Assembly (NCBI RefSeq): GCF_000499845.2
Contig: NC_023753.2
Location: 11,945,181-12,009,180, forward strand
Source of the DNA: Phaseolus vulgaris
Lineage: Eukaryota > Streptophyta > Magnoliopsida > Fabales > Fabaceae
DNA length: 64,000 nucleotides
Direction of reading: 5' to 3'
The position numbers and the translations under genes were made by a program. The notes beneath the pieces are model-generated. The model was not told the origin of the DNA and did not search any database. It saw only the letters and a list, made by a program, of their open reading frames with translations. Below, piece after piece: positions 1-13,084 of the stretch. Position 1 is the first letter of the stretch. The number at the start of each line of letters is the position of its first letter.

Positions 1-1901
1 TCAGGTTATTCTTCTTTTTGTTTGCATTAATTTATACCCATGACACATCTATTTATAAAGTCTGAACTCTGAAGTGCAAATTATTTTATTGACATGTCAA
101 CAATATGAAATATAGGCGCATCAAACTAGGGTAATCTATCAGCCTATCCTCGATTTAGTTGTTTTTCCTGATTTACTTCTCTCAACGTTAGTTAAATTTC
201 TCTTAAACTATCTTAGTTATTTGAGTTACTATTTTGGATTAATTTAAGTTATCTTAATTATTTGAGTTACTGTATTAAAACCTTTTCACATGACAACCTA
301 ACTACATCGCCACGAATAATAGAACAAGTATCCAATGAAATGATCAGAGAGTATTTTTTACCTATTTTATTATATCTACCACCATCGCTAGTCTTAACAA
401 TCTTTGTAATTTGCTCATTGCTGATTAGAATTAATCTCTCGATATATTAGCTTAAAGGTTCGTCCATTACAATACAAGAATCAGTCGAATATTTTATTAT
501 AGAGATTTTACACAATTATTTATTTATATCTACAATGTACACAATTTTTTTTTAAATATCATACACAAAAAATGAATCATTTTATTTTTGACAATGTAGA
601 ATATATAAAAAATAAAAATTACTTTTAATTAAATAAAATAAAATAAATTTTATTTATCTACATGTACAATGCAGAGAAATAAAAACAACAAATAAAAAAA
701 CTCTAGTGATACTTCGTGGGGTGTATATACTTCTCTCTTCTAATTTGTTTTATATCTAGAACTTCATAATACGAACAAATTTGTATGTCCGCATCAACTC
801 CTGCACTTGTCACTAGCATTTTGGTGAGAGTTTCTATGTGCATGACAGCTTAGCAAGAGATTACCATCCATTTATGAATTAGCATATTAGTTTCCATTAC
901 AGCAATTATTTTATACTATAAGTTATATTGTTAATCACAGACCATTGGAGATAACTTAGTAATGCTACTGTGTTACTATACTTTTCTATAGGAACCTCTT
1001 TCTCTTTGCGAAAGGAACTTTTGAATCATTTCAGGAAAACAGATAGTAAAGCCATGAATAATCGAAAATGTAAATTAGTGTGTAGACGAGGAGAGCGTTT
1101 TTGTCTTCTTTTCTCTGATTTGTTGATCGTTGTATTACATAATTGAGACACCTAAATAATTAAACTTTGTTTACTCAAATTGTAGGACTTTGCTGTTAGA
1201 AATGACATGGGATGTGGATCGACCATAGGTCCAATACTTGCTTCTGGAGTTGGCATCCGAACTGTTGACTGTGGAATTGCTCAACTTTCAATGCACAGGT
1301 ATCAAATGATATTTGCATGTAAACTTCTATTAGAGGGACAATTAAATAAAGCCTATATTTAATCAAAGCCTTTGTTACCAAAAAGGTTATACGAACAAGT
1401 ACGGTAGTCAGTTCAAATGCATCTTGCATATGAAATTAGCAAAGATGAAAGTCAACAAACCATAGGATTTGTTAGTATTTTTAAACAGAAGGGAGGGGAA
1501 TCAATTTGTGAATCAGTATTTACATTCAAGGCTTAAATTTCTATTTTAGAATAAAGTCCAAGTTGTTGGTATGTTGCCTGTATTATTGTTTTCTAATCAT
1601 CACTGAGCACATTAGCTGTTATCCTGGTCAGATTCTTGCCTTCCTCTTATTGAAATCCTTCTTTTACAAATAAGTAAACAAAAGGTCATGCTGGAGTGGA
1701 ATAGAAGCAAATGTTCTAATTTTCCTGTTCCATTCATCTCTGACACACTACATGAATATTATGAGTGGAGTCTGCTTTTACTTGCATTGCAGTATAAGGG
1801 AAATGTGTGGGAAGGAAGATATCGACATTGCTTACAAGCATTTCAAAGCTTTCTATCAAAGCTTTTCAAGCGTAGACAAGATGCTGACTGTGGATAACTA
1901 A
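1..1901 (+). CDS. M18 aspartyl aminopeptidase, 3' end of gene (partial)
   Basis: The last exons of a zinc aminopeptidase that removes N-terminal Asp/Glu from peptides. Bases 1-4 are probably the end of an exon, since they precede GT and end in a Gln codon. Exon 1186-1298 reads [17 protein letters not shown] and then GIAQLSMH. Exon 1793-1901 continues with [18 protein letters not shown] and ends TVDN-stop. The split Ser codon (AG/T) keeps the phase across the 1299-1792 intron. RNDM-CGSTIGP and SMHSxRE are hallmark blocks of family M18, and the His of SMHS is the last metal ligand in the family. The rest of the gene, including the other zinc ligands, lies to the left of the window, so whether the protein is plastid-targeted or cytosolic cannot be judged. 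Both visible introns have GT-AG borders, and the preserved reading frame suggests a working gene. It is convergent with the R3H gene at 5204-10005. Confidence 0.93.
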
Positions 1902-4880
1902 GCTGTGTTTCATACCATGGTAACGTTTTCCGAGTAAGTGCTAAGCACTATATATATTTACGATAGCTTTGCTTCCCTGCTTCATGTTTTAGAACAAAAC
2001 TTGATTTTCCTCCTTGAACTCAAGCAGATGAACTTTCTTACCAGACTTCTAGATGGATTATGCCAGCATTTTGTTTTGCAATTCTTTTTATTTGCCCGAA
2101 GGGTACTTGTACATACGTTAATTAAAGCGTGGATTTTCTTGTCAATGGTTCTTACAATGTCGGAGTACATGGTTAGAGTAGCACCGTGAAATCTCAAAAT
2201 CTACTCATATTTTACGCTAATTATCGGCACGTGCCACGGTGCCAGGATTAGGATGGAATAGAAACTGCAATAAATACTTAACTCCTGTTTTTCACTTGGA
2301 GCCTAGTCAGTAATTGTTTTCCTATTTGCTGCTAGAATTATAATTTGCTAAGTGTATTTATGTTTAGACTACTGTTACAAATACTAACCTACTTTTACAC
2401 TATTTTATTTTATTCGTGTGATTATACTATAATTATTACGTTTAAAAAAAAAATTCCAAATAAACCATTATTTTGACAAGCCCCTCACAAAGAAAAGGAT
2501 GGTAGTATAAAAGAGGGTTCTGAAATGCAGTTATACACTGCTGCGTTGAAATGTATGATAAGGGACACTAGTGAAAAAACAATGTATTATTTAATCATTA
2601 GCAGCAAGGTGAGTTGGGAAGTCCATTTGTTGAAATAGCTATCGATTTGGGAGATTCCAACTTTAAACCTGTTAACTCAGACCTCTAAATCGAGCACATC
2701 CAACAGGTAATTACGTGATTATATCCTGAGTTCAGTACATGTGAGCATGTGAAAGAGTTACAGACTTGGAAGCTACTATTCTGAAATAGGCTTATGGCAT
2801 GCCCAATTAAGTGCTCTAATCTCAGTCGTTCACAAAACTTAGGACAATCCCTTAATAATATCGTTATTTGTCCCTTATCAACAGTGGTTTAACTTTCTTT
2901 CTCTGAGATCAATTTTTGGAGTCGCATATTTTCACATTCACTAGGATAAGGGAGTTATTTGATGTGGTATTTAAGTTTGAAATTTTCTTAACTGAGACTG
3001 GTATTTTCTGTTTCACTTTTTTTTATGTTTAAATCCTATGAGATACCCTTTTTTTTGCCTGTATGAACACCCAAAAATACTTTATGCGTGTACTTTTATA
3101 AATAAAATAGAAAAAATCCCTTTAAACGATATTTGCCAGATTTTCAAAAACGTAAAAATAATAAAATTATTAAAAGTTAAAGGCTTTGTTTGTTTAAACT
3201 TAAAAAAGTTAGAAATGTGATCAGTAAATTAATTTCTTTTACGAAAAACTATGAACTCTTTTCATTTATAAATTATAGAAACACTTAAATTTAAATGGTG
3301 TTTAGAATTTCAATGTTTTGAGAAGTTACCCAATAAAGCTTAAAATTATTTTTTCAATTTTTACAAAACCTCATTTTCAATTTTTTCAAAACCTCAATCA
3401 AATACGATGAAATATTCAAAATAAAATGTTTTTTATGAGAAAAATACCAAACAAATGAACTCTTACTTAAAATCAATTTTACTTACCACAATTTTCAAAT
3501 AAACGGCGACCAAACGCAGTTGGTGGTGTGGCATTTCATATAGTAAAATGACATTAAATATTGGCTACCTCACAAATAAGACTACTCGCAATCAACCCGG
3601 CAGCACTATCCTTTGTCTGAACGATGAGAAGAAAAACATGAGAAATTAGTAAAATGAAAAAAGAAAATTTAAAAATAATTTGTTAAAGGCAAGCTCTCTT
3701 TTTTTTCCTTTCATTATAATAAAACCAAAAAAACAAACTTGAGCAAATATGGACAGCTCCTGGTTACACCTCCAACTCTGGAAGCTGTGGCAGTTTTGAC
3801 AGAAATCCAACATGTTGAAGCTATCCACACCCTGCATTCCATCATGGCTTTTATCTTCTTTAATTTTATTTTACTTTTGAGGATGATGAGAAATTTATTT
3901 GGATGTTTCTTTTGTTGGATTTGGGATTGGATGATTGGAAGGAATGATGGGAAGGTGAAGAACGTCGGGGAAGGCAGAGGTGCATTAATTGTACCAACTA
4001 TTAATGTCCAAAACAATGAAGGGACATTTTTCATAAAGTAGAACGTAAATAAATGATTTTCAAGAGACATGCCTAGTTCACCATTCACCACCCCGCTCAC
4101 TCCCACCAATACGGGCATCGATTCTATCACTGAATGCAACATTAATCTTTACAAAAAGACGCGGGTAAAGAATGAAGAAAATAGGCGATCACTCTAAAAA
4201 ATTGATAATATATGTAAGATAATAAGGAAATCCAGAAAAAGAAATGTTAGAACTGAGTGAAATATACAAACTCAAATCTATAGTTAGTCGTGTATTATAC
4301 ATGTGGTCAAGGATAATTCACCAGACCATATTGTAAAGTATAGCGACTCGTGACTAAAGCTTGGAAAATTCAGTTAAATCTCAGCATCAAAAGTTGCTGC
4401 AACCTCAAGGCAAATGACGTACTGATCTCTTTAACTGAAACCCCTAAAGCTTGTTGAGGGAGCTGTAGCCAAAACAACAAAATCACAAAATAAAAAATTA
4501 AAGAAATTCCTTTCAAGTTCGTTTTAACAAATGCTCCATTTGCAAATACATCCTCCGCTTGACAAGCCCTAAGCTAATGTAAAACTTGCTTTGCACTATT
4601 AACTATGAGAGAGCAAGAAAGATGAAAGAGAATGAAATACTAATTGATGTTTAACTGAGATGTATTACAATGTATTGATGCGTTCATAAAATCAAACCTT
4701 TAATTGTATTACACATAATCTTAGCTAATTACTTAGAAAAGCAAATCATGGCACGATAAGGAAATATGATATCCAATCCTGAGAGATTATGAGGAAATAA
4801 CGAAACTTAGAATACTCAAAGAATTTAAAACATGATAAGATATTTTTATATATACTGACACATACCTTCATCCAAGTCAA
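1902..4880. other. Intergenic DNA and likely 3' UTRs
   Basis: The first 300-400 bases are probably the 3' UTR of the aminopeptidase gene. The rest is AT-rich, with no ORF that resembles a known protein. A less AT-rich island at about 3735-4140 is open on both strands (100 and 142 codons), but neither reading has recognisable motifs, so I do not call a gene there. Confidence 0.5.
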
Positions 4881-5203
4881 GAACAAACTTTTTTGGCTCC
4901 GTTTCCTGTGAAGAAGTCCTCACAATCAGTAGATGCTTTAAAGCTCCTCGAAAAATTCAATTGTCTACAAGAGACACATTCACGGACTGGTGGAAGATGC
5001 AGGAAGCATCTCTGCAAAGCCGAGATTGGAGGGATAGATCAATGCTGGTGGGATAATCTTTCGGAAATATGCAAATCCATTCCCGCCAAAATCAGCCTAT
5101 ATGCCTGCACTCCAATCAGCTAAAAGAAATTTGGAGCATCAGCAGCCCATGATCTTACATCTTGTACCTCTGGCTGACTGGGTGCAGGCATGGCCCATGC
5201 CCC

Positions 5204-8200
5204 TCACCGGGGCCGGGCCAATCCAAAACTTGCATCGGGTGGGGGCTGAAGAGACTGCAGTATCAAGTAAATGAAAGAGTGCAATTAGGTTCAAACTTCA
5301 AAGACAAAGTGAAAACTAAAGAATAATATTTCACAAGCCTTCAATATCCAAAACAAAGCAAAAATAAAATGACAGATTTCTAAGCTATTGAAATAAGATT
5401 TGCAATATATACATACATAATTATATTAGTCAAAAATCTATAAAGAAGTGGCACTATGAAAAGCAGCAGCGTAGATGGTCTTAAATTGAATTTACTACAC
5501 ATGAGAAAAAGCCACCAGCCACAACTGCCAGAGAGGTGCGGCTCAATACACTACTTAAAAGGACACCAACTATGAAGACTAAACAGACAATTTTCAAGTG
5601 TAATCCAAGAAAAAGTAAAGCAAAAATTTGCTGTCATGCAAGATAACACATAGTTTAAATTGCAGTGTAAATCTTTGTAGTTTTTGGGAACATTCAAATA
5701 AGTACTTGTTAGGTTTTGACGAAGTTTATGAACATAATTTTTACTTTAGTTTGAGTTTAGTTAGCAAACATAAAAGAAAAAAAAAATCATTCATAGCAAA
5801 TAACCACCTATTATATCATGACTTCAGTTGAACAGGCCTTTGACAGGACTCACCTCCAAAGTTTAAAAATGACAAGTGTTATTAAAATTATGTGATTAAA
5901 ATTATATATGCTAGTACTGAGTTTTGAAATTGCTAACATGATATGTGGCTAATTTCATTGTTCTAGTGTCATGTTGTGATTGATATCTTTGTGTAAATGT
6001 AATATACAAAAATTGCACTAGCATAGTGACTTTGAAGTGCTACATGTGTAAATGAAATTTGCTTTTCATTTTAAAAAGTTCAATCTGTATCTGTTTATAT
6101 TTTTATGTTATATAAATTGTCAATTGAAATGTAGGTTCAGTTCAACATTTTAAGGTTACTCTTTCAGTTAGAAAATATAGTATTATTTTTCAATAGAGCT
6201 TTATTTCTCTATGACTGATCAAATGTTTCAATTATAATCTATAGAACATTAAAAGTTGTATAATTAAGTGCATACACGTATGTCAATCAAAATTGGCAGA
6301 CTAGTAAAGATAACATGCCTCATGGTTTTAAAGATATCCATTTATTCTATTAGAATGCTGATCTACATCTCTATATAACTGCCATCAAATTCCTTTAATG
6401 GCTTTGAACAACATGGGAACATGGGTGTTTACGTACCTAAAGCTTTACACAACGATTGGAATTGCTTCCTATCTATTCATTTTAGTACAAAACATACCGT
6501 AAGCAAGACATTATGCAACTAACATGGAAACTATAGACCTTTTGAAAACACTGTACATGACTTGACCAATCGTAGATTGGAGGTTTTGGTTGTTGTTTAT
6601 ACCTGTGCAAATGGTTGGTGAACATGTTCATGATGGATAAATGGCATTCCAGGGCGCTGACAGGGATACTGAGATGAATGCAGATACATGGCTGATGATG
6701 AGTGTGCACCAACTTGATTAGGATTAAATGGTGGCATCATGGTCTCAGGATGTCCATATCCAATTCCAGCAGGTGTTGATTGTGCAGCCCATGGCCCAGG
6801 TATATGCTGCAGAGGAGGCCTTGGTTGGTGTTCAGCAGAAAGCTGGGGTCTATGAGTGGATCCAAGTTGTGGAAACTCAGTGTTGTAATTCAATACTGCC
6901 GTATACATTGGCTGTATTGCATATGACCCTCCATTGAACCCAAAACCAGGATCAAATCTTTGCATGTACCTGCTATACAAGGTACAAGTCCATCATTAGG
7001 CTGATTCATACATAAAATATAACTCAGTTTTTACCTTACATACAATCACAAGTTAAAATAACAAAGAAACTGACAAATTCCCTGGGACTTCAGCCTGCCA
7101 AAAAAGTTCATTACCATGATGTGATAGACACAAACATGTTGTCCTGGAGTTAGGAATGGCAAAATGGATTCAACCCACTGGGTTGGCCTGTTATAACTTT
7201 TTGAATATCACTCATTGGTTAAACAAGGCAGGCTGAGTTGAATCACTCAACCCACTGACCCTTATAACCCACCCCATCTAACCCACATGTAAATGGCTTT
7301 GAGATGGGTTGGATTGGGCTAATCACTGACCCATTATTAATTTATTTTGAGTTGATGGTAAATGCTTTGCGGTTTATTGGTGAATTGAGACTTATTGCAT
7401 TAATTGAATATAGTATTCATGTTTCTAGTTTTGACCTTGTAATGTCATTGGTGATGTTTCAAGAATTAGGATGTTTTGATGGAATAATTAAGAGCTGTGT
7501 TTGGAAGGTTAATATTTTTTTCTATTATTAAATTTATATCTCTGAAACTTTGATCTATAACCAAGCTGGATGGCTTCGTGTGATCCATATAGCCGACCTG
7601 GCCTGATGGGATAAGGCTTTCTTGTTATTTTTGTAGAAGGGTCAACCCAAGGGCCACACTTATATAAGCCATTCTTTAAAATTATAGTGAGATAGTCAAA
7701 CTCACCCAAGGGTTGAATTTTTAACCTACTAACCCAACCCAGCCATTTTTGGCAGGTTAGGATAGAATGAGTTGGCCTGTTTTGAATCCCCCCCCCCCCA
7801 CCCCCCAAAAAAAATACAATCAATATTCAATAGTTGCCACATTATTTCCAAATAACTGCAGAAATATTTCACATTCCTGCTATAATAATATTTTAGTATC
7901 GAAATAATAACATAACAGTCATTGAAATCATTCTAGGTTTGAAGAGCACTTGTGAACAAACAGGGAAATCTGAATATTCTGAATTATTTATTCATTATGC
8001 AGAAATGATAAATTGACATCAGGTATTCTGTCTACACTCCATAACTACAAGATAAATGAAAGTGTGGTCTGAATATGAAGGAACATACAGAAATTAATGA
8101 TCACTTTGCAAGTCAAATCATTCATGCCATCACTCAAGCCATTTACTTTTTACAAGGAGGAACAAGACAACAAGGTCAACAAACATAGCAAACAAATGCG

Positions 8201-10005
8201 TGACAAACAAGGTAAAATGCAGAAATACCTATCATAACTCCTGTCATAGTCAGGATCTTTGCGGTCAACCTCACGGTCCCGAAATATAGCCACCCTATTA
8301 TTTTGCCTGTACCTACCAACTGGCTCCTTCTCTGCCCTACTTCTAGCCCTATTGGTATTAGTTGAAGACTCAACTAGCCCCCTACCAGAATTGACATCAG
8401 ATACCGAAGCTGATTTGTCTTCAACCCGAGGAACCCCCAATGAAACATGCAATGAGTTATCCTGCGGTCTTGACTCACAGTCTGGCTTCCCAACTACAGG
8501 TCCACCATTACTGCTTGAACTAAAAATCCTAGCACGAGCCCTGTTATATTCCTCTTTTCTCTCTTCCACACTTTTAGAGTTACTATTCTTCATTGAGTTT
8601 GAATTTGCATTGCTAAGCATCTGTGTCCGCTTCTGTGGCCTCTGTTTGATTGCAACCTTCATGACAGCACTGTTTTCTGATGATAATTTCACTGGGATGT
8701 CGGCAAGGCGGATAACTGGAAGCTTATACTCAGAGGTCTTCCGAACAATAATTCTTGAACCAGAACCATCTGGTAAACTATTATCCAGTAAAACCATTGA
8801 CTGTAATGAGTAGTGCTGTGCCACCCGATGCGCAGCCAGCCTTAAATAGGATGTTGGAAGCTGCTTAAATTCAAGTTGCTGTTGAGTTGGATCACGAATA
8901 AAGTTTTCAACATCTTGCTCCATCCTCAAGACTGAGCATATCAAATTATAAGCCTTAATCAGTGGGTGAAATATAGTATTCTAAGAAAATAAAACTTATT
9001 AGATCCAAACAAATAATACCATTGGAAAAGTTGCAAGCAAGTGAATCACATGAGAACAATAGAACACTTTAAGTGTAAAATTTTAAATTATAAATAAGCT
9101 ACGTTTTGGAATCCTAGATTTTGATTTTGAGGAGGGGGTCATTAATCTCCCCAGAAAATATATCTAGACAGTCCCTGAAAAATCTAAATCTGAAAGGATC
9201 AAGAAAAGGCCTCTGCACAAATCCAGGCAAACAAAACACATTCTCTTGCCATCAATAAATTAGATAGTTCAAACTCAAAAATCAAGGTCAGGAAGCAGCT
9301 TGGTTGAGTTTTCATATGATTTGACTCCTCAAATGAGGCATTCACTACAGAAGCTAGGAATAAGGAATTATATCTGCCAATGAGATGGGGGGCAGAGAAC
9401 GAGAAGCACATTCCAATTAAGAATCTTTCACTTCAGAAACCCAAATCCCACTTGGAAGTGCAGAAACTATGCTGGAATTGTTTCTCTAACCAGAACGTAC
9501 AACCGTAAAATTAAACTGCCAGTGTAGTAATTACAGACCCGAAAAATTTAACAGTAATCAGAACCTACATCAAATCCATGATATACATACCAATTATAAC
9601 ACCCAACAAAAGAAAAATCTAAAGCTTCGGAGTCTATTATAATTCACGAAGTATAAATTTCTCTGAGAACGTTTAAACAAACAAGAGCTTATGCACGCCT
9701 TCCCCGGACAAATTGAAGCTTGTAAAGGTAAACCTACTTGAGAGCCGTTCGCGAGGGTTCTGAATGGCTTCGCGAAGGAACTGATCGACCTGATTGACGA
9801 CGTCATCGGAAACTTTGTCGCCAGTGGACGAAGGGAGAGGAGGAGGTGGCGGCGGCGGCGGAACGTCATCATCGGAGAGACGTTGGTGAGGATGGTTGGA
9901 ATCCTTGGTGGAAGAGAGCATGAGGTTCAAGCGGTTCATGGACTCATCCAAATCGGCGACCTCCCATGACTCGGGGGCTCCGAGATCCTCTGCAGAGCCC
10001 TCCAT
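5204..10005 (-). CDS. R3H and SUZ domain single-stranded nucleic acid-binding protein
   Basis: A complete four-exon gene on the minus strand: 10005-9738, 8931-8229, 6969-6603 and 5254-5204, giving 462 aa. Phases 1, 2 and 0 match at the three junctions, and all introns are GT-AG. The N-terminus is acidic (ESWEVADLDES), with an eight-proline run at residues 49-56. The R3H domain spans about 91-150 and has the signature Arg120-x3-His124 (YLRLAAHRVAQHY). The SUZ motif (EERKEEYNRARARIF) lies at about 210-227. The C-terminus is rich in Pro, Gln, His and Tyr (YMQRFDPGFGF, NTEFPQLGS) and ends FGLARPR-stop. Proteins of this layout bind single-stranded nucleic acid or mRNA; the precise role in plants is poorly known. 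A conserved-looking stretch from 5203 to about 4880 is probably 3' UTR. Intron 2 (6970-8228) carries a degenerate hAT-like repeat. The first ATG gives a family-like N-terminus, and a telo-box lies 100 bp upstream. Confidence 0.93.
7153..7806. mobile_element. Degenerate hAT-like non-autonomous element in R3H intron 2
   Basis: It starts with TAGGAATGGCAAAA, a terminus typical of hAT-Ac elements, followed by alternating 'CCCA/GGTTGG/GGCC' motifs. The same word style occurs in the two hAT copies at 39751 and 62926. The right end (about 7780-7806) dissolves into a C-run and A-run, so no 8-bp target duplication can be assigned. The boundaries are approximate. Confidence 0.5.
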
Positions 10006-10106
10006 GGAGAAACTGCGAAGAGATGAAAGGGGTTTGTTGGGGTTAGGGAATCGAACCTGATTCTGAAACCGTGGAGTATAGCGTGTCGAGTTTCATCAGA
10101 AGATTC

Positions 10107-10126
10107 GGTTTAGGGTTAGGGTTGGG
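10107..10126 (-). promoter_or_regulatory. Telo-box (AAACCCTAA-type) in the R3H 5' region
   Basis: The plus strand reads GGTTTAGGGTTAGGGTTGGG. On the gene's own strand this is AACCCTAACCCTAAA, a telo-box about 105 bp upstream of the start codon. Telo-boxes are common near transcription starts of plant genes for translation and RNA metabolism. Function here is inferred from position only. Confidence 0.55.
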
Positions 10127-10239
10127 AATTTTAGAATTGGGGCTGAGTGAATGAGAAGGGGCAAAGGCCAAGCTAGATAGGGTTTGGTCTAGAGTTTGAC
10201 GACGACGATAGATCGATGCACCCTCCTTCCTCCCACGTG

Positions 10240-10912
10240 TCCCTCTCTTCTAATACTACGCTCATCTTTCTAACTTACTCATCATCACATAAATAAATAA
10301 ATTACAAATTAAATTCTATCTACATCAACAAAATATTACACCATCATTTTTATTAATAAACAATTAAAAATAATTTTGTTCAAAATAAATATTTTTGGTC
10401 ATATGAGAAAAGCTTTTATATTTTATCTATTTAAAAATATAAAATATTCATACAAAATTAAATTTAGTTATGTTATAAAAATTCAAAAAAAAATATTTAA
10501 AAAGTGAGAAGGAATAAAAAAACATGAAAACTTCTGAGGAAAAAAAAATCTTTGCTTTATAAAAATTTAAACCATATTTAAGCCGAATTCCTTTTGCAAC
10601 TTTAAATACTTTATTTGATAAATAATATCAGTCAAGATGCTTAATTACTTACTCTAATAGGATCTTCCTTCTAATATTTTGAGTATATTGTTTTTATTCT
10701 TTGGAGATTTAAGTGATAATAATGTTTGATGACCAAGATGAAAAAAATAATAAAAATTAGAGACTTAAATGAAACTTTCAAATGTCAAAACATTAGTTAA
10801 CTTTTCCTTAATTTAAAAGACTAGTATGAAATGAAACATGATATACAGAAACTAAATTAAATATGTTTTTAAAAATACCAACATACATTGTTTTCAAATT
10901 AATGTTTTAGAT
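10240..10912. other. AT-rich intergenic DNA
   Basis: The promoter-distal region upstream of the R3H gene. No ORF, RNA gene or clear repeat boundary was recognised. Confidence 0.5.
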
Positions 10913-11365
10913 ATTCTATGTAGCACGACACGGATACTAATACGATACGGATATGAAGATACGTAAAATTTCTAAAATGTAAAATACAGGACACGAATCT
11001 ATATATTATATAATTAGAAATTATATAAATTGACAATAAAGATTTATGTGCACAAGTATGTTCTAGATTATTTTTTGAAACAGAAAGAGGTTTTTCATGA
11101 CTGGTTCACAAGGATTTGTTTCTTATTTTGATAATCATAATAACAATTTATACAATAAAGTTTGATTTTTTATAAAATTAATATATTTTTCTTTTTAAAA
11201 ATTGTGTTAGAATCGTACTAGAATTGTCAGAAAACTAACAAATATTTTTTAAATTGGACACTTCACGGATACGTGTCCTACAGGTGTCATACGAGTGTCA
11301 GTGTCCGATACGAGTATCGGAAACCGACACGCCATTTAAGAGAAGTGTCCGAGTTTCATAGCTTA
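10913..11365 (+). repeat. Dispersed repeat family A, copy 1
   Basis: This stretch is rich in GACACG/CGTGTC words (CACGGATACGTGTCC, GTCATACGAGTGTCAGTG). The same order of blocks recurs in reverse complement at 56738-57090. Shared blocks include CAAGTATGTTCTAGATTATT, a segment around TTTTTCATGACTGGTTC, and the terminal ACACTTCACGGATACG. No coding capacity was seen. The family is unclassified, and a non-autonomous transposon is likely. Confidence 0.7.
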
Positions 11366-11745
11366 TATTACATTAAATGAATAAAAGTTTTTTTTGTTGT
11401 TAAAAATTAATAAATATGTAAAATAAAAGACTTCTCAATCACATATTAACCCATTAGTATAGTTTTGGCAAGGATTTAGTATCTTTCTATTTTATGCTCA
11501 TCTTTTCAATGGGTTTCTTTCCCTTTTTATTCTTTTGAATAATGTACTAAATTGGGAATTTGATAGGTATTAATGCAGGACATAGGACAGAAGTACTAGA
11601 TCATTTAATGTCTAACCTTTTTTCATGAATTATTGAAATATTATCTTTCCCTCCAGCTTTTTATTATATATGTATATAAATACCTGCTACTTCAGTTTCA
11701 GTTTTTTTCAAATATAAGTCTTATCCTCCCAAATTGAAGTAAACT
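11366..11745. other. AT-rich spacer
   Basis: A short AT-rich stretch between repeat family A and the palindromic composite. No feature was seen in it. Confidence 0.5.
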
Positions 11746-13071
11746 AAGGTGTGAATATTGGAATGATTTTTTTTTATAACAACTTTTATATAATATGGTT
11801 TTTTTTATTGGTAATTAAAACTCACATTTATATGATAGTTTTTAAAAGTTATTAATTATCATTTGTTAAGTTTTAGATTTATTTGATAATTAAATTTATT
11901 TGATAATTACGGCTTTATTCGTATAATTTTAAAAATTATTAATTATTATGTGAAGTGTAAGATTTACCTACATAACTAAAAATTTTATAATAATTTTAAA
12001 TTTTTTTATAATAATGTTAATTTTGAATTCACTTGATAATTAAAAATGATTTTGAAAATTATTGATTATCATATTGAGTTTATTTACATAATTTTTTAAA
12101 AGTTATTTATGATCATGTTTAAGTTTTATACTTTTTCTAATAATTAATATTTTTATTCACAAAATCATAATAAAAATTATTAGTTATCATGTTGATAAGT
12201 TTCAAATTTACTTAATAACTAAAATTTCATTCACATAATAATCTAAAAAATTATTAATTATAATGTTATTTCTCGTCTTTACTTTATAATTAAAATTGTT
12301 CATCAATGAAAAGTTCCTTCTTAGAAATTCTATTGCATACGAAAAAAGTTATCATCTTTTTCATGTAGTCAGTTCTAATTTGTGATAAAGTCAAATTTTT
12401 TATCAAAATTTGTGTGTGGGTATTGTTGGTGGTGGTGTCAAGACATTGCATACAAAATAGTTGTCCCTTTTTCATGTAGCCAGATCTAATTTCTAGTAAA
12501 GTCAAGATTTTTATAAAGAATTATGTGTGAGTGTTGCTGGCGGTGGTGTTAAGGCATTGCATATAAAACAGTTGCCACTTTGTAGTAAAGTCAAGATTTT
12601 TATAAAGAAATGTGTGTGGGTACTGTTGGAAGTGGTGTCAAGGCATTGCACACGACAAAAATTGGCACTTTTTTTGTGACTCAAAATCTAATTTGTGGTA
12701 AAGTCAAGATTTTTTCAAAGAAACATGTACACGTGTTGTTGGCAATGGTGTCAAGGCATTTTACACAACAAAAGTTGCCACATTTTTTATGTAGCCAGAT
12801 CTAATTTGTAGTCAAGTCAAGATTTTTATAAAGAAATGTGTGCGAGTGTGGGTGGCGGTCATGTAGTATGGTCAAGGGTATCTTTTATTGGAGTTTTGTG
12901 GAACTTCAAGAATGGCGGAAGCCTCCACCGATTTCTTAATACCTTGGGTTTGTTTGAAAGAGAACAAAGTGGTTCCAATTAAGAAAGTGGTTGCTACGCA
13001 AGGACATAGGAAAACATTTGTTCAGGAGTTGGGCAATGTGACATTCTTTTGTCCCAAACTACCTACACCTT
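11746..13071 (-). repeat. Composite arm unit, left full copy
   Basis: Read leftward, it begins ACCTACACCTT at 13071 and passes the segment around 12890-13060, which contains CAAGGACATAGGAAAAC. It then crosses the roughly 115 bp tandem block (12369-12860) and an AT-rich half with many short inverted words, and ends TTCACACCTTAG at 11746. The same block order is found in the units at 18160 and 20892. The small ORFs in it are not conserved between copies, so I treat it as non-coding. Confidence 0.75.
12369..12860. repeat. Tandem repeats, about 115 bp, left arm
   Basis: About five diverged units, each containing AAAGTCAAGATTTTTATAAA, then GTGTGxGxGTxxTG, then GGTGTCAAGGCATTGCA and AxAGTTGCCACTTTT. 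One unit is shortened, at about 12570-12590. The block matches the reverse complement of 19443-19905 and 21115-21710. Confidence 0.8.
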
Positions 13072-13084
13072 GAAGTAAGCAACT

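Noticed and set aside
3714..4142. Overlapping ORFs of 142 (-) and 100 (+) codons
   Set aside because: No family resemblance, splice context or codon pattern favours either strand. They may be chance ORFs in a less AT-rich island.
4893..5123. Plus-strand 76-codon ORF
   Set aside because: It is antisense to the probable 3' UTR of the R3H gene and has no motif. The minus strand explains the sequence better.
8259..8813. 184-codon plus-strand ORF
   Set aside because: It is the antisense shadow of R3H exon 2, which has domain and splice support on the minus strand.
12369..12860. Regularly spaced repeats considered as a CRISPR-like or satellite array
   Set aside because: Units are diverged, about 115 bp long without distinct spacers, and recur inside a transposon-like unit in a plant genome. 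A true satellite would be longer and more uniform.
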